Shown piece by piece: positions 8,658-18,436 of a DNA stretch of 64,000 nucleotides. Under the pieces are notes generated by a model that saw only the letters and a list, made by a program, of their open reading frames with translations, was not told the DNA's origin and made no database searches. The translations under genes were made by a program, and so were the position numbers. The DNA lies in the NCBI RefSeq assembly GCF_002902945.1, contig NZ_CP026101.1, positions 186,001 through 250,000 on the forward strand, read 5' to 3'. The DNA is from Paraburkholderia caribensis. Lineage in GTDB: Bacteria; Pseudomonadota; Gammaproteobacteria; Burkholderiales; Burkholderiaceae. Positions within the stretch are counted from its first letter, which is position 1; each line of letters begins with the position of its first letter.

Positions 8658-11600
8658 CATTCCTCCCAAGCCAGATCGCGGAAGAGGGCGTCATGCGCTT
8701 GGACGGCTGCCTGATCGTCGATCGAAGTGGTCTGTGCTTTGATGGATTTGTCGAGGTCAATGAAGAAGCGCCGAAGCAGGGCGACTTCCCTGTAGATTGT
8801 GATGAGTTGCGGCAACGGGACGAGCGAGAGGGCCGCCAGTTTCTGATGCGTTTCCCAGTTCGCGTCGACGGGCTGTACTTTTCGCAGACGTTGGATCGCC
8901 TGATCGAGCGGCTCGGCCGCCAGACGATCCACCGCACCGCGAACTTCGCTCAGCGCAACGGAGCCAGTCGGCCAAGCGGGCGTCTGACTCGCCTGATCCA
9001 CTATCGCGCGCATTTCGTCTCGCCATGCAACGCGTGCATGGTCTTCGGCGAAAGCCGCGGCAGCTTCCGGCAAATACAGGTCGACTGCCGTTGCGAGGTC
9101 TCGCACGATCATATCGACGGCTTGCGGCTCAAGTCGGTCAAGCATATCCTGCACTTCGTTGCCAGCCTCGCCATTGCCGTTGAGTACGAACACCCAGCGA
9201 TCCTGAACTTCCTGCTTAATGGCCTGGCGGAAACGTTCGTTGTCGATGGCCAGCACCTTGCCGCCGTCACCCTGATAGCACGATAAGTAGCGGCGCAGGC
9301 GCTCCTGCAGTCGGGGGCGCGTGTCAGTCGCCAGTTTCCGGGTCGTCATCGCTCTGCGCACTTGTTGCGAAAGATCATCGACCGCGACGGCGATTTCCTT
9401 AGGTGCATCGGCAAGCAAGTCCCGTAGACTGGGGTTGTCTGCACGCGTGGTCACGCCGAGCAGCAAATCTTGTCGATGCAGTGTGAGCGCGGCAATCCCA
9501 GTGTCGCGAACGGCCTCATCAAGCACCATGTCGAGTATCTGATTTTCAAGCCGTTCCAGTAAGGTGTTGGCTGCGGCATAGTCTGTTTCCCCGTTGGGAT
9601 AGGACCAGGATTTCCCGTTGCTGTCCCAACGGTCGAGCGCTTTCAGACCGGCGATGACAGTCGGCGAAATCGGCGCGTCCGGCGGCGAAACTTCAATCTT
9701 CAAGCCCTTGGTGGGATTGCTGATCGTGCTGGCGGGCGGAAGCCAGAACCAGTCCCGGTTTACTTCCTGCCCGCTCAGGCAGTAGTCGCCGAAGTTCATC
9801 CGCTTGTTCAGAGCATCGGCGAGCAGGGTGCGCGTTCTGACCGGATACGTTCTGATCAGGCGCGTGTTCTGGTCCCACAACTCGAGCGCCTGTGCATATG
9901 GGCTTTCCGCTGGTTCGGGCGGTGGTGGCGGTGGCGGGGGTGGTGGCGCCACTTTGCCGCCTCGATGCGGATCTGGATCGACCGGTACGGGTTTGGGCGT
10001 CACGACCGCATCGAAAGGCCATGGCAGCGAGAACGCGTCGAACACGTTGCGCGTGGCTGGTGGGGCTGTATCGAGCGTGTTGGGATTACCACCCCAGTGA
10101 GCGAGCCCCGATGTCACTCGACCGAGTTGTTCGGATGTCAGACCTTGATAAGTCAAACCGACGCTCACTGCGGACAGTAGCTTTGGATTGCGGAAGTTGG
10201 CGGGAGGAAAGCCGGCAGCCTCGAAGGTAAAGCGCTGACTGAGCGTGCTGCTCAATACCTCGTTGATGTAGGCGCGTGGATTGAATGTCCAGGCGTCGCC
10301 GATTTTGAGGACGCTCGAAGCTAGCGATTTGATCGCGTCGACATTGAACGGAAAGAGGCTATAACCCGATTCACTGCTGCCGAACGACGCCAGTTTTTCG
10401 GACCAGGCCGCGTCCAGCGTGGGATCGAATTTGGGCACCCACGAATAGAGATCGTCCCGGTTCGGTGCCACTGTGTTGAAACGCTGCTTCAAATAAGCAA
10501 TGCCGTGGCGGGATGCGTTGAGGTAGCGTCCCGTGAACTCGACCAGCAGACGCGTGACGGTTTCCTCGTCGATGCCTTCGCTCGGCACGACCCATTGCTC
10601 CCGCGCGCGCGTCAGCACGGTCTGCCGGCCGGCAAGGAAACCATCCGTGACAGCCACTGCCGTGCGGATCGGGGCGCGCACGCGCACGCCCTTCTCGTCG
10701 CTCTCGGCGATCATGATGTCCAGCAAGGGTTGCTGAATGCCTGAGAGGGCCGCCAGATCCTCGATGAGCAGCACGAGTTCCTTGCCGTCTGCGAGTAGTT
10801 CCCGTCGAATCTCGTCGACGACGTCCTGAATAGTGCGTTGATTCAGGGCTTCTGTGAATCGGAAAATGGTGCGCAGAGCCGCATCCAGCACTTCCTGCAG
10901 CACTTCTGCGGCGATGCCGCGGGCGGCGCCGTTCGAGCTGGCCAAGAACGCGAGCGCCTGGCCCACGGTCCGGCGCAGTTCCATGCTCGCGATGGCTGCA
11001 GGTGGTTCGAAGTCCGCGACCTGGAATTGCCGGCGCGCTGGGTCGGACGTGCCGCTGAGGCTTGCATCGACGATTCTCAACAGAACGTTCCGGAACCACT
11101 GATCGCGAATCTCGGGGTCGCGGATCAGATCGCGCACCCGGTTTGCAGCGACGATGCGAGGTCCGAGCGATCGGTCGCCGTTCGCGCGGATTTGCTCCTC
11201 CACTTGTGCAGCGTAGGGGCCAAGTTCCTCGGCGAGCGCGGTCGCGAGCAGTTCGGCCGCGCGTGGCGGGTCGAGCGACTCCACCGCGCGGCTCAGATCC
11301 GCCCTCAGCGCGTCGTACCGCGCGCCGCTCAGTGGGGCGAGAATCCGTTCGACTACTTCGCGGAGACTCGCCGTCTTCGGAATTGGAACCACGACTAGGT
11401 CTTTGCGGCGCGGATGGCGATCGAGTTGCGCGCCGAGCCAGCGGATCATGTGCGATTTGCCGACGCCGGACGCGCCGGTGATCGCAATGATGACCGAGCT
11501 GCCGTCGTTGACGGGGCGCATGAGCGAGTCGAGCAGGTCGACTTCAGACGCGTCTACTTCATTGCCGGCCTGAGCGGAGCGTCGCTTCAGCGTGATGGGC

Positions 11601-11704
11601 AGGTGTACTGCGAGCAACAGGGCCTGATCCACCGTTTCGGCTTCGGTGCGCAGACATTCCTCCACATGTTCGCCGGAGGGCCAGAATTCGATCAAAGGGT
11701 TCAT
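8657..11704 (-). CDS. dpdH: DpdH, large P-loop ATPase with a polyproline linker
   Basis: About 1015 residues from the ATG at 11704, whose first base is the last base of the dpdG stop (TGATG). An upstream in-frame ATG at 11737 would add 11 residues but lies inside dpdG. Walker A is GASGVGKS at about 77-84, and a Walker B-like LVLLIEDLAA lies near 285-295, so this is an AAA/STAND-like ATPase. About ten consecutive prolines (near residue 590, bases 9921-9950) separate an N-terminal ATPase half from a C-terminal helical half. The family is annotated as the ATP-binding protein of Dpd clusters. It may work with DpdG, to which it is tightly coupled. Confidence 0.83.
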   Translation of the reverse strand: MNPLIEFWPSGEHVEECLRTEAETVDQALLLAVHLPITLKRRSAQAGNEVDASEVDLLDSLMRPVNDGSSVIIAITGASGVGKSHMIRWLGAQLDRHPRRKDLVVVPIPKTASLREVVERILAPLSGARYDALRADLSRAVESLDPPRAAELLATALAEELGPYAAQVEEQIRANGDRSLGPRIVAANRVRDLIRDPEIRDQWFRNVLLRIVDASLSGTSDPARRQFQVADFEPPAAIASMELRRTVGQALAFLASSNGAARGIAAEVLQEVLDAALRTIFRFTEALNQRTIQDVVDEIRRELLADGKELVLLIEDLAALSGIQQPLLDIMIAESDEKGVRVRAPIRTAVAVTDGFLAGRQTVLTRAREQWVVPSEGIDEETVTRLLVEFTGRYLNASRHGIAYLKQRFNTVAPNRDDLYSWVPKFDPTLDAAWSEKLASFGSSESGYSLFPFNVDAIKSLASSVLKIGDAWTFNPRAYINEVLSSTLSQRFTFEAAGFPPANFRNPKLLSAVSVGLTYQGLTSEQLGRVTSGLAHWGGNPNTLDTAPPATRNVFDAFSLPWPFDAVVTPKPVPVDPDPHRGGKVAPPPPPPPPPPEPAESPYAQALELWDQNTRLIRTYPVRTRTLLADALNKRMNFGDYCLSGQEVNRDWFWLPPASTISNPTKGLKIEVSPPDAPISPTVIAGLKALDRWDSNGKSWSYPNGETDYAAANTLLERLENQILDMVLDEAVRDTGIAALTLHRQDLLLGVTTRADNPSLRDLLADAPKEIAVAVDDLSQQVRRAMTTRKLATDTRPRLQERLRRYLSCYQGDGGKVLAIDNERFRQAIKQEVQDRWVFVLNGNGEAGNEVQDMLDRLEPQAVDMIVRDLATAVDLYLPEAAAAFAEDHARVAWRDEMRAIVDQASQTPAWPTGSVALSEVRGAVDRLAAEPLDQAIQRLRKVQPVDANWETHQKLAALSLVPLPQLITIYREVALLRRFFIDLDKSIKAQTTSIDDQAAVQAHDALFRDLAWEE

Positions 11705-12597
11705 CACATGGCTCCTGCGCCGGGTCTTGCGATCCACTGAAAACTCAGATCGGCGCGCATGCCGTTCACACCTGTAAGAACGATAGAACTGCCGACGTCT
11801 GCGCGACGCTGCAACAGCAGGTCTCCTGATCCGCGTAGATTGAGCAAAGCCCTAGACAATGCGGTGCTGAGTTGACCCGCCTGTAACGGCGCGAGCGCGT
11901 TGCCGTCCACGGAGGAGAGGACTTCTTGCCTCCACATGCCACGGTCGAGCACGGGCAGGGCCTGCGCGATTTTGTCGACAAACTGGGTAGCGTCGATGTC
12001 TTCGCCTTCCTTCAGGATCTTGGGCAAGACATCACGTATTGCGACGGTGGGATCGATGTCCGCAAACGGTTGCTGGCTGAAGCCGAGGAAGCGCGCCCAG
12101 TATTGCAAACCAGTGCGTCGAGTCGGGTTGCGGAACAGCAATCGGTCGGACTCTCCCATTTGCTGCACTTCCAGCGCCTCGAACTGGCTGAAGCCGGTTC
12201 GATATACGTCCTGAGCGAGCATCCATGCAAGGGAACGAGTTAGGTCCGCCGCGGCCGCGCCTTCGGACATCCAAAACTCCCCATTGTTTTCTGCAGCCAT
12301 GACGCGCGCGCAGGCAGTCCGGCGTGTGAACGCGAGCAAGTCCTTTGCGCCGTCGCGGCGGCTGGCAGGACGCTCAGTTACCGTGATCGCACCGTCGACT
12401 TCCTGAAATAGTCCCAGCGCCGTCCAGCGCAACAGCGTGCCGCGCGCCAGTTTTCCAGCATCGGAAACCAGAGCGGGCGGCGCGACGGCATCGAGCAGGG
12501 CTTCGCGGGGAATTGGTTTGATCGCACGCAGGACCGTGGCGTGCAGCTGGACTAGGATGTTCGGCAGCCCGTCGTTGGTGAGATTCAGTAGGCTCAT
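11704..12597 (-). CDS. dpdG: DpdG-like protein
   Basis: A 297-residue protein without a motif I recognise. The N-terminal third has a helix-rich pattern ending in short strands (LFQEVDGAITVTE) that could be a winged helix, which is only a visual impression. The start overlaps the dpdF stop by four bases. The stop TGA shares its last A with the ATG of dpdH (TGATG), so production is probably coupled 1:1 with the ATPase. Named by synteny with the DpdF-DpdG-DpdH order. The function is unknown; an adaptor that brings DpdH to DNA or to the helicases would fit the context. Confidence 0.72.
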   Translation of the reverse strand: MSLLNLTNDGLPNILVQLHATVLRAIKPIPREALLDAVAPPALVSDAGKLARGTLLRWTALGLFQEVDGAITVTERPASRRDGAKDLLAFTRRTACARVMAAENNGEFWMSEGAAAADLTRSLAWMLAQDVYRTGFSQFEALEVQQMGESDRLLFRNPTRRTGLQYWARFLGFSQQPFADIDPTVAIRDVLPKILKEGEDIDATQFVDKIAQALPVLDRGMWRQEVLSSVDGNALAPLQAGQLSTALSRALLNLRGSGDLLLQRRADVGSSIVLTGVNGMRADLSFQWIARPGAGAM

Positions 12598-15167
12598 AGG
12601 GTCAATGCCCGGATCAGGGACTGTTCATCGGTATGCGGAAGTACGCTTGACCATAGACGGTCGGGGCGATCCGGATCTCGAGCAGAATTGGGAAGAAGCA
12701 CGATAGTCATCGCACAGGGCGACGTTTTCAAAGCCAAACTTAGGGAGTGACCGATTGATTCGGAAGACAAAATGACGATCCGTACTTCATGTTCGGCGCC
12801 ATCCAGGCCGTCGGGCCGGGCCGGATCGAACAAGTCGATGAATGCATCGGAGCGCAGGCGTCGCAAGCGCGCCCGCATCGCGTTCAGCGCGACATCCTGC
12901 GTCTCACGCTCGAGCGCGATCGTGTGTGGCTTCAAAGCGCTGACGAGCGCGTCGAGGACGTTTGTGGTCGACTGCTGCAGAACACGAGAAACGTCATCCA
13001 CTACGATGAATGACAGATTGCCATACACGCGAGGGACGCCCCGCAATGCGTTCGGAACATCTGGTCTCCGCGAAAAGATGTCCAGTCGAGCAACGAACGG
13101 TGACGGCGCCATCGGCTTGCGCGGTCGCTCGGACCAGTGATGGTTGCAACCGCCGCAATAAGGACGAACCGGAGCGAAAACCGTATGCAGCGCGACCCGA
13201 TAGAGTTCACTCAGGGCGTCTTCTACCTTCCGTTCATTGCGTGCGATCGACAGCATCAACTCCATGCCCTTGTTGTTGGCGGACCGCGCGTCACTTCGAG
13301 CGCGCTGCATTTGCTGATCGAAAGTCGCTCTCGCCAGATGGCCTGCATTGGAGAGGCGTACCGCTGCATATGTAACGGTCGTTTCGGATTCTTCGAGGTC
13401 ACTATCAGGTTTGCCGAATCTGTCCGGCGGAACCGTGGATAGTGCTGTTATATCGATTAAGCCAGCGCACGCCATGAGATTGAGCGTGCGGAGATTCCAT
13501 TCGAGATTGGTTGAACCTTGAACATTTAGCGCCGGACGGAGCCGGCGCAGATCCACCCAAGTCTGGTCGCCTTCGGCGTCACGGGCAACCGGACGCTCGA
13601 TCATCATGCTCCAGCGCTCGAAGGCGATTTCGTTGCCAACGTAGCGTGGCGCTGCGAGCCCTTGCGCCTGCTGGATATCCTCCTGTGTGTAGAGCAGCAG
13701 ACTGGCGGACGCGATGCCGTCACGCCCGCCGCGCCCGACCTCCTGATAGAAGCGGTCCAGCGATTCCGGCAGCGTCGCGTGGACGATGGTGCGGACATCA
13801 CTCTTGTCGACGCCGACGCCGAACGCGGAAGTGGCGATCATGCCGTCCAACTCATCTCGTTTCCATTGGGCGAGCAGCGTTTTTCGCGCGCTTGCACCCG
13901 TTTCGCCAGTGAACTGCGCGATGCGTTCGAAGCCATCTTCGAGGAGTATTCCTAGCAACTCCTCGGCCTCGTCGGGCCGTGTGACATAGAGGATGAACGG
14001 GCGCGGCGCTAATCTGAGTGCCTCGACGACACGTTGCTTCCGTTCGGCGAGCGTTGCACAGAAATGAGTTGCGTAACGCGGCTCTGGCCGTAGGTAGACG
14101 GCAGAAATGAGCCTGGTCTTCTCAGGCGGTCCGAACTGGCGTTGCAGCACTTCGATAGTGTGCGAGGTGAGCGTCGCAGACGCGAGCACGACTCGGATCG
14201 AGCGCGGCGCCATGCTGCGCAGGCGTGAAATTAGCGCGGGAAGAAGTTGAAACGCTGGCCGGAAGCCACTGCCCCAAGTAACGACGAGATGTGCTTCATC
14301 CACGACGACGTGGGTGAGACGCCCGGCTTTCGCACAGTCTTCTAGCAAGCCTCGCAGCGAGCCGGTTGCTGCCTCGGGCGAGGTGAACAGCACACGCTGA
14401 GTGCCATTATTCATCGCACGAAACACTGCGGTGCGCTCGTCCGGGCTGAGGCCGCCGTGATACGCGAGCGGCTTCTCCTGCCAGTTGACGTCTTCTCTGC
14501 GGAAGAACTCGGCCATGCGCTCGCCCTGATCGATTGCCAGCGCGACGGTGGGCACAATCGCCAGCGTGACATGGCCTTCACCGTTCAAAAGTGGCGGCAA
14601 TTGGGCCAGCAATGATTTGCCGCTCCCCGTCGGCAGCGCGGCGATTAGCGTGATGTCGGAAGGCATGTGAAGGAGGCTGCGCACGGCCTCGCGCTGACCA
14701 GCGCCGGTGAAGAACGGCAATCCCAGCGCGTCGCCGACGACGGGCTCCGCTGCGATCCATTTGCGGTCGAGCGCCTGAGTTTCGACTAGCACGTCGTCGA
14801 AGAGGTCGCTCTGCTTGCCCAACCAGCTTAGCCGGGGACTTTCTGCGCGAATCTCGAAACGGCGCTTGAAAGCGATCACCTGGAACTGAGCTGCTTCCCA
14901 CGCGTGGCGATCCGGCCATATCGGTCCACTTGGCACGCTCAGCCATTGCGCCCCGCCGCGGTGGGTATGCAGCAGTAACCACTGCCGCAGCAAGGCCGCC
15001 AATTCGACGTGCGAGCGGTGCGCATGACCATCGACATATCGCAGCAGTACTTGTCGGAGGCGCTCGAGCAAACCTGTGGCCCGATGCGTTGTCAGAATCT
15101 GATCCGCCCGCCCCCAATCCGCTAGACACTCCTTGAGTTCGGCGTCACCGAAGAAATCGCGCTTCAT
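12594..15167 (-). CDS. dpdF: DpdF, RecQ-like ATP-dependent DNA helicase
   Basis: An 857-residue RecQ-like superfamily 2 helicase. Motif I is PTGSGKS at 179-185 and motif II is DEAH at 290-293. Motif V/VI reads GVGVDKSDVRTIVH, then QEVGRGGRDG near 490. A CGGC-type cysteine pair (YCGGCNHHW) lies near 670, where RecQ proteins carry a zinc-binding site. The N-terminal ~170 residues precede the helicase core and are not recognised. The long C-terminal extension has hydrophobic strand-helix alternation. The gene overlaps dpdE and dpdG by four bases each. Role: unwinding or translocation in the Dpd restriction complex (family knowledge plus inference). Confidence 0.87.
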   Translation of the reverse strand: MKRDFFGDAELKECLADWGRADQILTTHRATGLLERLRQVLLRYVDGHAHRSHVELAALLRQWLLLHTHRGGAQWLSVPSGPIWPDRHAWEAAQFQVIAFKRRFEIRAESPRLSWLGKQSDLFDDVLVETQALDRKWIAAEPVVGDALGLPFFTGAGQREAVRSLLHMPSDITLIAALPTGSGKSLLAQLPPLLNGEGHVTLAIVPTVALAIDQGERMAEFFRREDVNWQEKPLAYHGGLSPDERTAVFRAMNNGTQRVLFTSPEAATGSLRGLLEDCAKAGRLTHVVVDEAHLVVTWGSGFRPAFQLLPALISRLRSMAPRSIRVVLASATLTSHTIEVLQRQFGPPEKTRLISAVYLRPEPRYATHFCATLAERKQRVVEALRLAPRPFILYVTRPDEAEELLGILLEDGFERIAQFTGETGASARKTLLAQWKRDELDGMIATSAFGVGVDKSDVRTIVHATLPESLDRFYQEVGRGGRDGIASASLLLYTQEDIQQAQGLAAPRYVGNEIAFERWSMMIERPVARDAEGDQTWVDLRRLRPALNVQGSTNLEWNLRTLNLMACAGLIDITALSTVPPDRFGKPDSDLEESETTVTYAAVRLSNAGHLARATFDQQMQRARSDARSANNKGMELMLSIARNERKVEDALSELYRVALHTVFAPVRPYCGGCNHHWSERPRKPMAPSPFVARLDIFSRRPDVPNALRGVPRVYGNLSFIVVDDVSRVLQQSTTNVLDALVSALKPHTIALERETQDVALNAMRARLRRLRSDAFIDLFDPARPDGLDGAEHEVRIVILSSESIGHSLSLALKTSPCAMTIVLLPNSARDPDRPDRLWSSVLPHTDEQSLIRALTL

Positions 15168-18100
15168 TGCTCGAACGGGTCTTCAGAGGCCAGGAAAACC
15201 ACACCCGCAACATCGAGATCGATATCGGGTTCGGCAAGCGAATTGCGAATCGCGGCGTAAAGCGCGTCGTCGTTGGAGCGCTCTTCGAGTTCGCATCGCC
15301 GCTGCGCGCCCGTTAGCCGCGCCAAGCGTGATTCGGTCTGGGCGTGACGTAGCCGCTCTTCGCGGTCCAGCGCGGTCAGCGCCTGTCTGACGTGCGCACG
15401 GCACCCGTCGGACTGAAGCGCGGCGGCTTCGGCAGTCTGCCGCGCTTCTGCGCACAGGGCCGGCCAGTCTCGCAGCCAACTGGTTTGGATCGGCGACGGA
15501 AGGTCGCGCCATCGGCGAGGATTCAGGTTGAAGTCGCGGCGCGTGCCTTGCCAGAAATCGGTATACGACGCTTCCATCAGTTCCGACGGGGCCGATACGA
15601 CCGCGCCAGAACCATCCACCCAGATGCGAAGGAACATCGGCGCGAGCAGCGCCTGCGACTTGCGGCTGAGTGACTGTTCAAGAATCGACTGTCCGTCGGC
15701 ACCGCGTCCGTCCAGCTTCGCGACGAGTGCGGCCGGCCGGATGATGAAATCGAACCGGAAGAACAGATCGGCGCCGCTCGGATCGTGCACCTCGTACTCA
15801 CGGTCGACGCGCCACATGGCGAAGGCGCGTCCGCGGTCGTCCTGCTCGCAGAACGCCTCGAGCGATGCCACCAGCGGATCACCCACGCGCAGTACGCGCA
15901 CGCCCTGCGACCGCGCAGCGCGCGTCAGCGCATTCTGCCGGCGAAACACGTAGCGATAGGTCAGCGGCGAGCGCGAGCGATCGCTCGGCGCATCGACGTC
16001 GATGCTCTGCAGGAACGTGCGCAGATAGCCGCCCATCGGGATGAGTGTTCTGGGCACACCATGTTCCATCACATAGGCTAGCCTGAATGCCTCGTCCGAG
16101 TCTTGGTTGATGGGGCGCGAGCCGTCGTAGCGAACTTGAAATTTGAGGGCTTCGCCAGCAAGCCGGATCAGCGCGGCGCGCCACTCACGCCACGACTGAT
16201 CACATTCGTCGACTTGTTCCATGGCGTCCAATTCTTGCTCACCGAGTGCATCCAGCCCGTCCTGATGATCGATCTGCTTTCGTTCACGTTCGACCAAGCC
16301 CATTGGCCCGCTGAGCGCGGTCGCGTGTTCACGAATAGCCGGTGTACCTTGCGCGAACCACTCTTCCTCTAGCGTCTGCAAGGCTGATTCGATCAGGTAC
16401 TGCAGGCTCGCAACCGAGCGGTTGAAAACCTGCCAGCCGGTATCAAGCGTGTCGATCCACGCACCTTCATCGGGGTTTGATTCGTCATGCAGCGCATAGG
16501 ACACGATGGGATCGCCTTTGCCGAAACGGTCAAGCCGTCCGAGACGTTGCTCGCAGCGGTTCGGCGAACCCGGCATGTCGAAGTGAACGGCGATCTTTTT
16601 GCCTCCATGGAGATTTACGCCTTCTTCCGCGCGCGCGTCGCACACGAGCACGCGAACCTTGTCGGTCGTCGACAGGAATTTCTGCCAAGGCAGCGGGGTG
16701 TCTTCGTCCTCGCAGTTCGCACGAACTTCGTGACGAACGACCTGGGCGCCAAAGGAGCGCTGCAAGTGTTGAGCGGCGCGGTCGGCATCGGTGCGATCGC
16801 TGCAAAAGACGACCACCTGCGCATTGGGTGTCGCCAATATGCCTTCGAGCGTGGCAATGAGGGTATCTAGGCGCTCCTGACCGTCGCGCATGCGTTCCGC
16901 GCTGCCGTCCAATGCGTCGGCAATCTCGAGCGCCTCGTCGTCGCGGATGTTGTGTTGCTCGAGCAACTTGCGCACCGAGGTACGGTCGCGCGAATTGAGC
17001 ACATGACCGAGCACGGCAGTTCGCAGCGTTGCGGGCAGCGTGTCCAAGCCGTTCAGATGCAACCGCAACTCCTCCAGTTGACGTCTCCAGCGCTCAGCCC
17101 CGGCGCTCCTGAACGGGACTCGCTTGAGGCCAGCACGTCTAGGCGTGGCCCATTGCAGCGACTTGCGGCGATTCCGCAGAATACGTCGATGCAAACGATA
17201 ACTCTCCACCAGATGCGTTTTTAGATCCGCAAGTGCGTTGACGTATGCCTCGTCTTCTTCATCTGGAAAAGCGTTAAGAATCGCGCGCAACGCATCGACT
17301 TTTTCCATCAGCGTGATGTCTTCACCGTACGCCTCTTGAAGGCGGTCCAACTCGCCAGTGAGACTCCAAAGATTTTCAGGAGTCAGCATTGCGACTACCT
17401 CCGCGACGACCTGGCGTGTTGCTATTCGTCGATTGAATCCATCGAGATCGTCGAGCGGGAATGCCACCGGATCGAGCAGATGCAGTACGCGTAGGAAGCC
17501 TTCAGGGTCCGACAGTACGGGCGTTGCTGACAGCAGCAATAACCGGGGAATGCGGTGCGCGTGGGCCTGCAGTCGCCGGTACAGCGTGATCTCGTGCTCG
17601 CTGCTAAAACGTGAAAGGTGATGCGCCTCGTCGACTACGAGCAGTCCGGCGTTAGCGAGTTCGTCTTCAACATCCGCGACATTTTCGTGGCTGACAACAT
17701 GAAGAAAGTCATCGAGGTCGTTGCCGAGGCCGAACCTCGTGGTTAGTTCCTCTCGCCATTGCGCGACGAGAGCGGGAGGCGCAAGAACGACGGCATGTGA
17801 ACTTCCCGGCGGTGTGTCAAGAAAGAATTGGCGGATGATCACGCCGGCTTCGATGGTCTTGCCCAAGCCCACTTCGTCCGCGAGCAGGTAGCGCTGCACC
17901 GGATCGGTCAATACGCGCCGGACGACCTCAAATTGATAATCGACCAGTTCGATAGAAGACGAGAGAGCGGCTGTGATGCCCGAAGCCGCTCTGTACTGAA
18001 GCGCGACCTGACGCGTGAAGGCGCTGCGTGCGTCAGCGAGAAATGGTGTTTCAGTGGCTTCGCTGGTGAGCAGTGGCAGAGGGTCGCGCAGGGGGCGGTT

Positions 18101-18433
18101 CCAACGGACCTGAAGATCTGCGGCCTCGACATTGGCCGATTCACCATTTGGGAATTGCACGAAAATGGCAGCGCCATTTCCGTCGGTCACGCGTCCCACC
18201 TGCCAGCGGCCAGTCGATTGCCGCCTAAATACGCGTGTCTGGGTAGGCAGGCAAATCGACTTGATGTTCGTCAGGGATGATTCAACAACCTGCGGTTCAG
18301 CCCCGGGTGCATCGAAATATTGAACACGGGCGATTCCGTTCGTTGCACCGGCGAACTTTCCGATTCCCCAGGCAGAGTACGGCACGGCGGTGATCTGGAC
18401 GAATGCGCCGACTTCAGGTCGAGTGGCCGGCAT
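15164..18433 (-). CDS. dpdE: DpdE, SNF2-family helicase/translocase
   Basis: First gene of the operon, about 1089 residues. Motif I is DEVGLGKT at about 187-194, motif II is DEAH at 269-272, and motif VI is QRLGRLDRFGKGD near 645. All are typical of bacterial SNF2/RapA-like translocases. The ATG at 18433 lies seven bases after GGGAG. A GTG immediately before it (18436) is possible but less favoured. The ~170 N-terminal residues contain short beta-rich segments that might form a small barrel. DISARM DrmD is also SNF2-like, which reflects shared architecture. Expected to translocate along duplex DNA while the complex probes for 7-deazaguanine marks (inference). Confidence 0.87.
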   Translation of the reverse strand: MPATRPEVGAFVQITAVPYSAWGIGKFAGATNGIARVQYFDAPGAEPQVVESSLTNIKSICLPTQTRVFRRQSTGRWQVGRVTDGNGAAIFVQFPNGESANVEAADLQVRWNRPLRDPLPLLTSEATETPFLADARSAFTRQVALQYRAASGITAALSSSIELVDYQFEVVRRVLTDPVQRYLLADEVGLGKTIEAGVIIRQFFLDTPPGSSHAVVLAPPALVAQWREELTTRFGLGNDLDDFLHVVSHENVADVEDELANAGLLVVDEAHHLSRFSSEHEITLYRRLQAHAHRIPRLLLLSATPVLSDPEGFLRVLHLLDPVAFPLDDLDGFNRRIATRQVVAEVVAMLTPENLWSLTGELDRLQEAYGEDITLMEKVDALRAILNAFPDEEDEAYVNALADLKTHLVESYRLHRRILRNRRKSLQWATPRRAGLKRVPFRSAGAERWRRQLEELRLHLNGLDTLPATLRTAVLGHVLNSRDRTSVRKLLEQHNIRDDEALEIADALDGSAERMRDGQERLDTLIATLEGILATPNAQVVVFCSDRTDADRAAQHLQRSFGAQVVRHEVRANCEDEDTPLPWQKFLSTTDKVRVLVCDARAEEGVNLHGGKKIAVHFDMPGSPNRCEQRLGRLDRFGKGDPIVSYALHDESNPDEGAWIDTLDTGWQVFNRSVASLQYLIESALQTLEEEWFAQGTPAIREHATALSGPMGLVERERKQIDHQDGLDALGEQELDAMEQVDECDQSWREWRAALIRLAGEALKFQVRYDGSRPINQDSDEAFRLAYVMEHGVPRTLIPMGGYLRTFLQSIDVDAPSDRSRSPLTYRYVFRRQNALTRAARSQGVRVLRVGDPLVASLEAFCEQDDRGRAFAMWRVDREYEVHDPSGADLFFRFDFIIRPAALVAKLDGRGADGQSILEQSLSRKSQALLAPMFLRIWVDGSGAVVSAPSELMEASYTDFWQGTRRDFNLNPRRWRDLPSPIQTSWLRDWPALCAEARQTAEAAALQSDGCRAHVRQALTALDREERLRHAQTESRLARLTGAQRRCELEERSNDDALYAAIRNSLAEPDIDLDVAGVVFLASEDPFEQ

Positions 18434-18436
18434 CAC

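Noticed and set aside
9921..9950. GGT/GGC tandem repeat read as a microsatellite or CRISPR-like repeat
   Set aside because: It lies in frame within dpdH as a proline run; there are no spacers and no repeats elsewhere.
412..18433. DISARM or BREX defence system
   Set aside because: There is no DNA methyltransferase, no PglZ/BrxC-type gene and no DrmE. The order and sizes of all eight genes, with queD beside them, fit Dpd.
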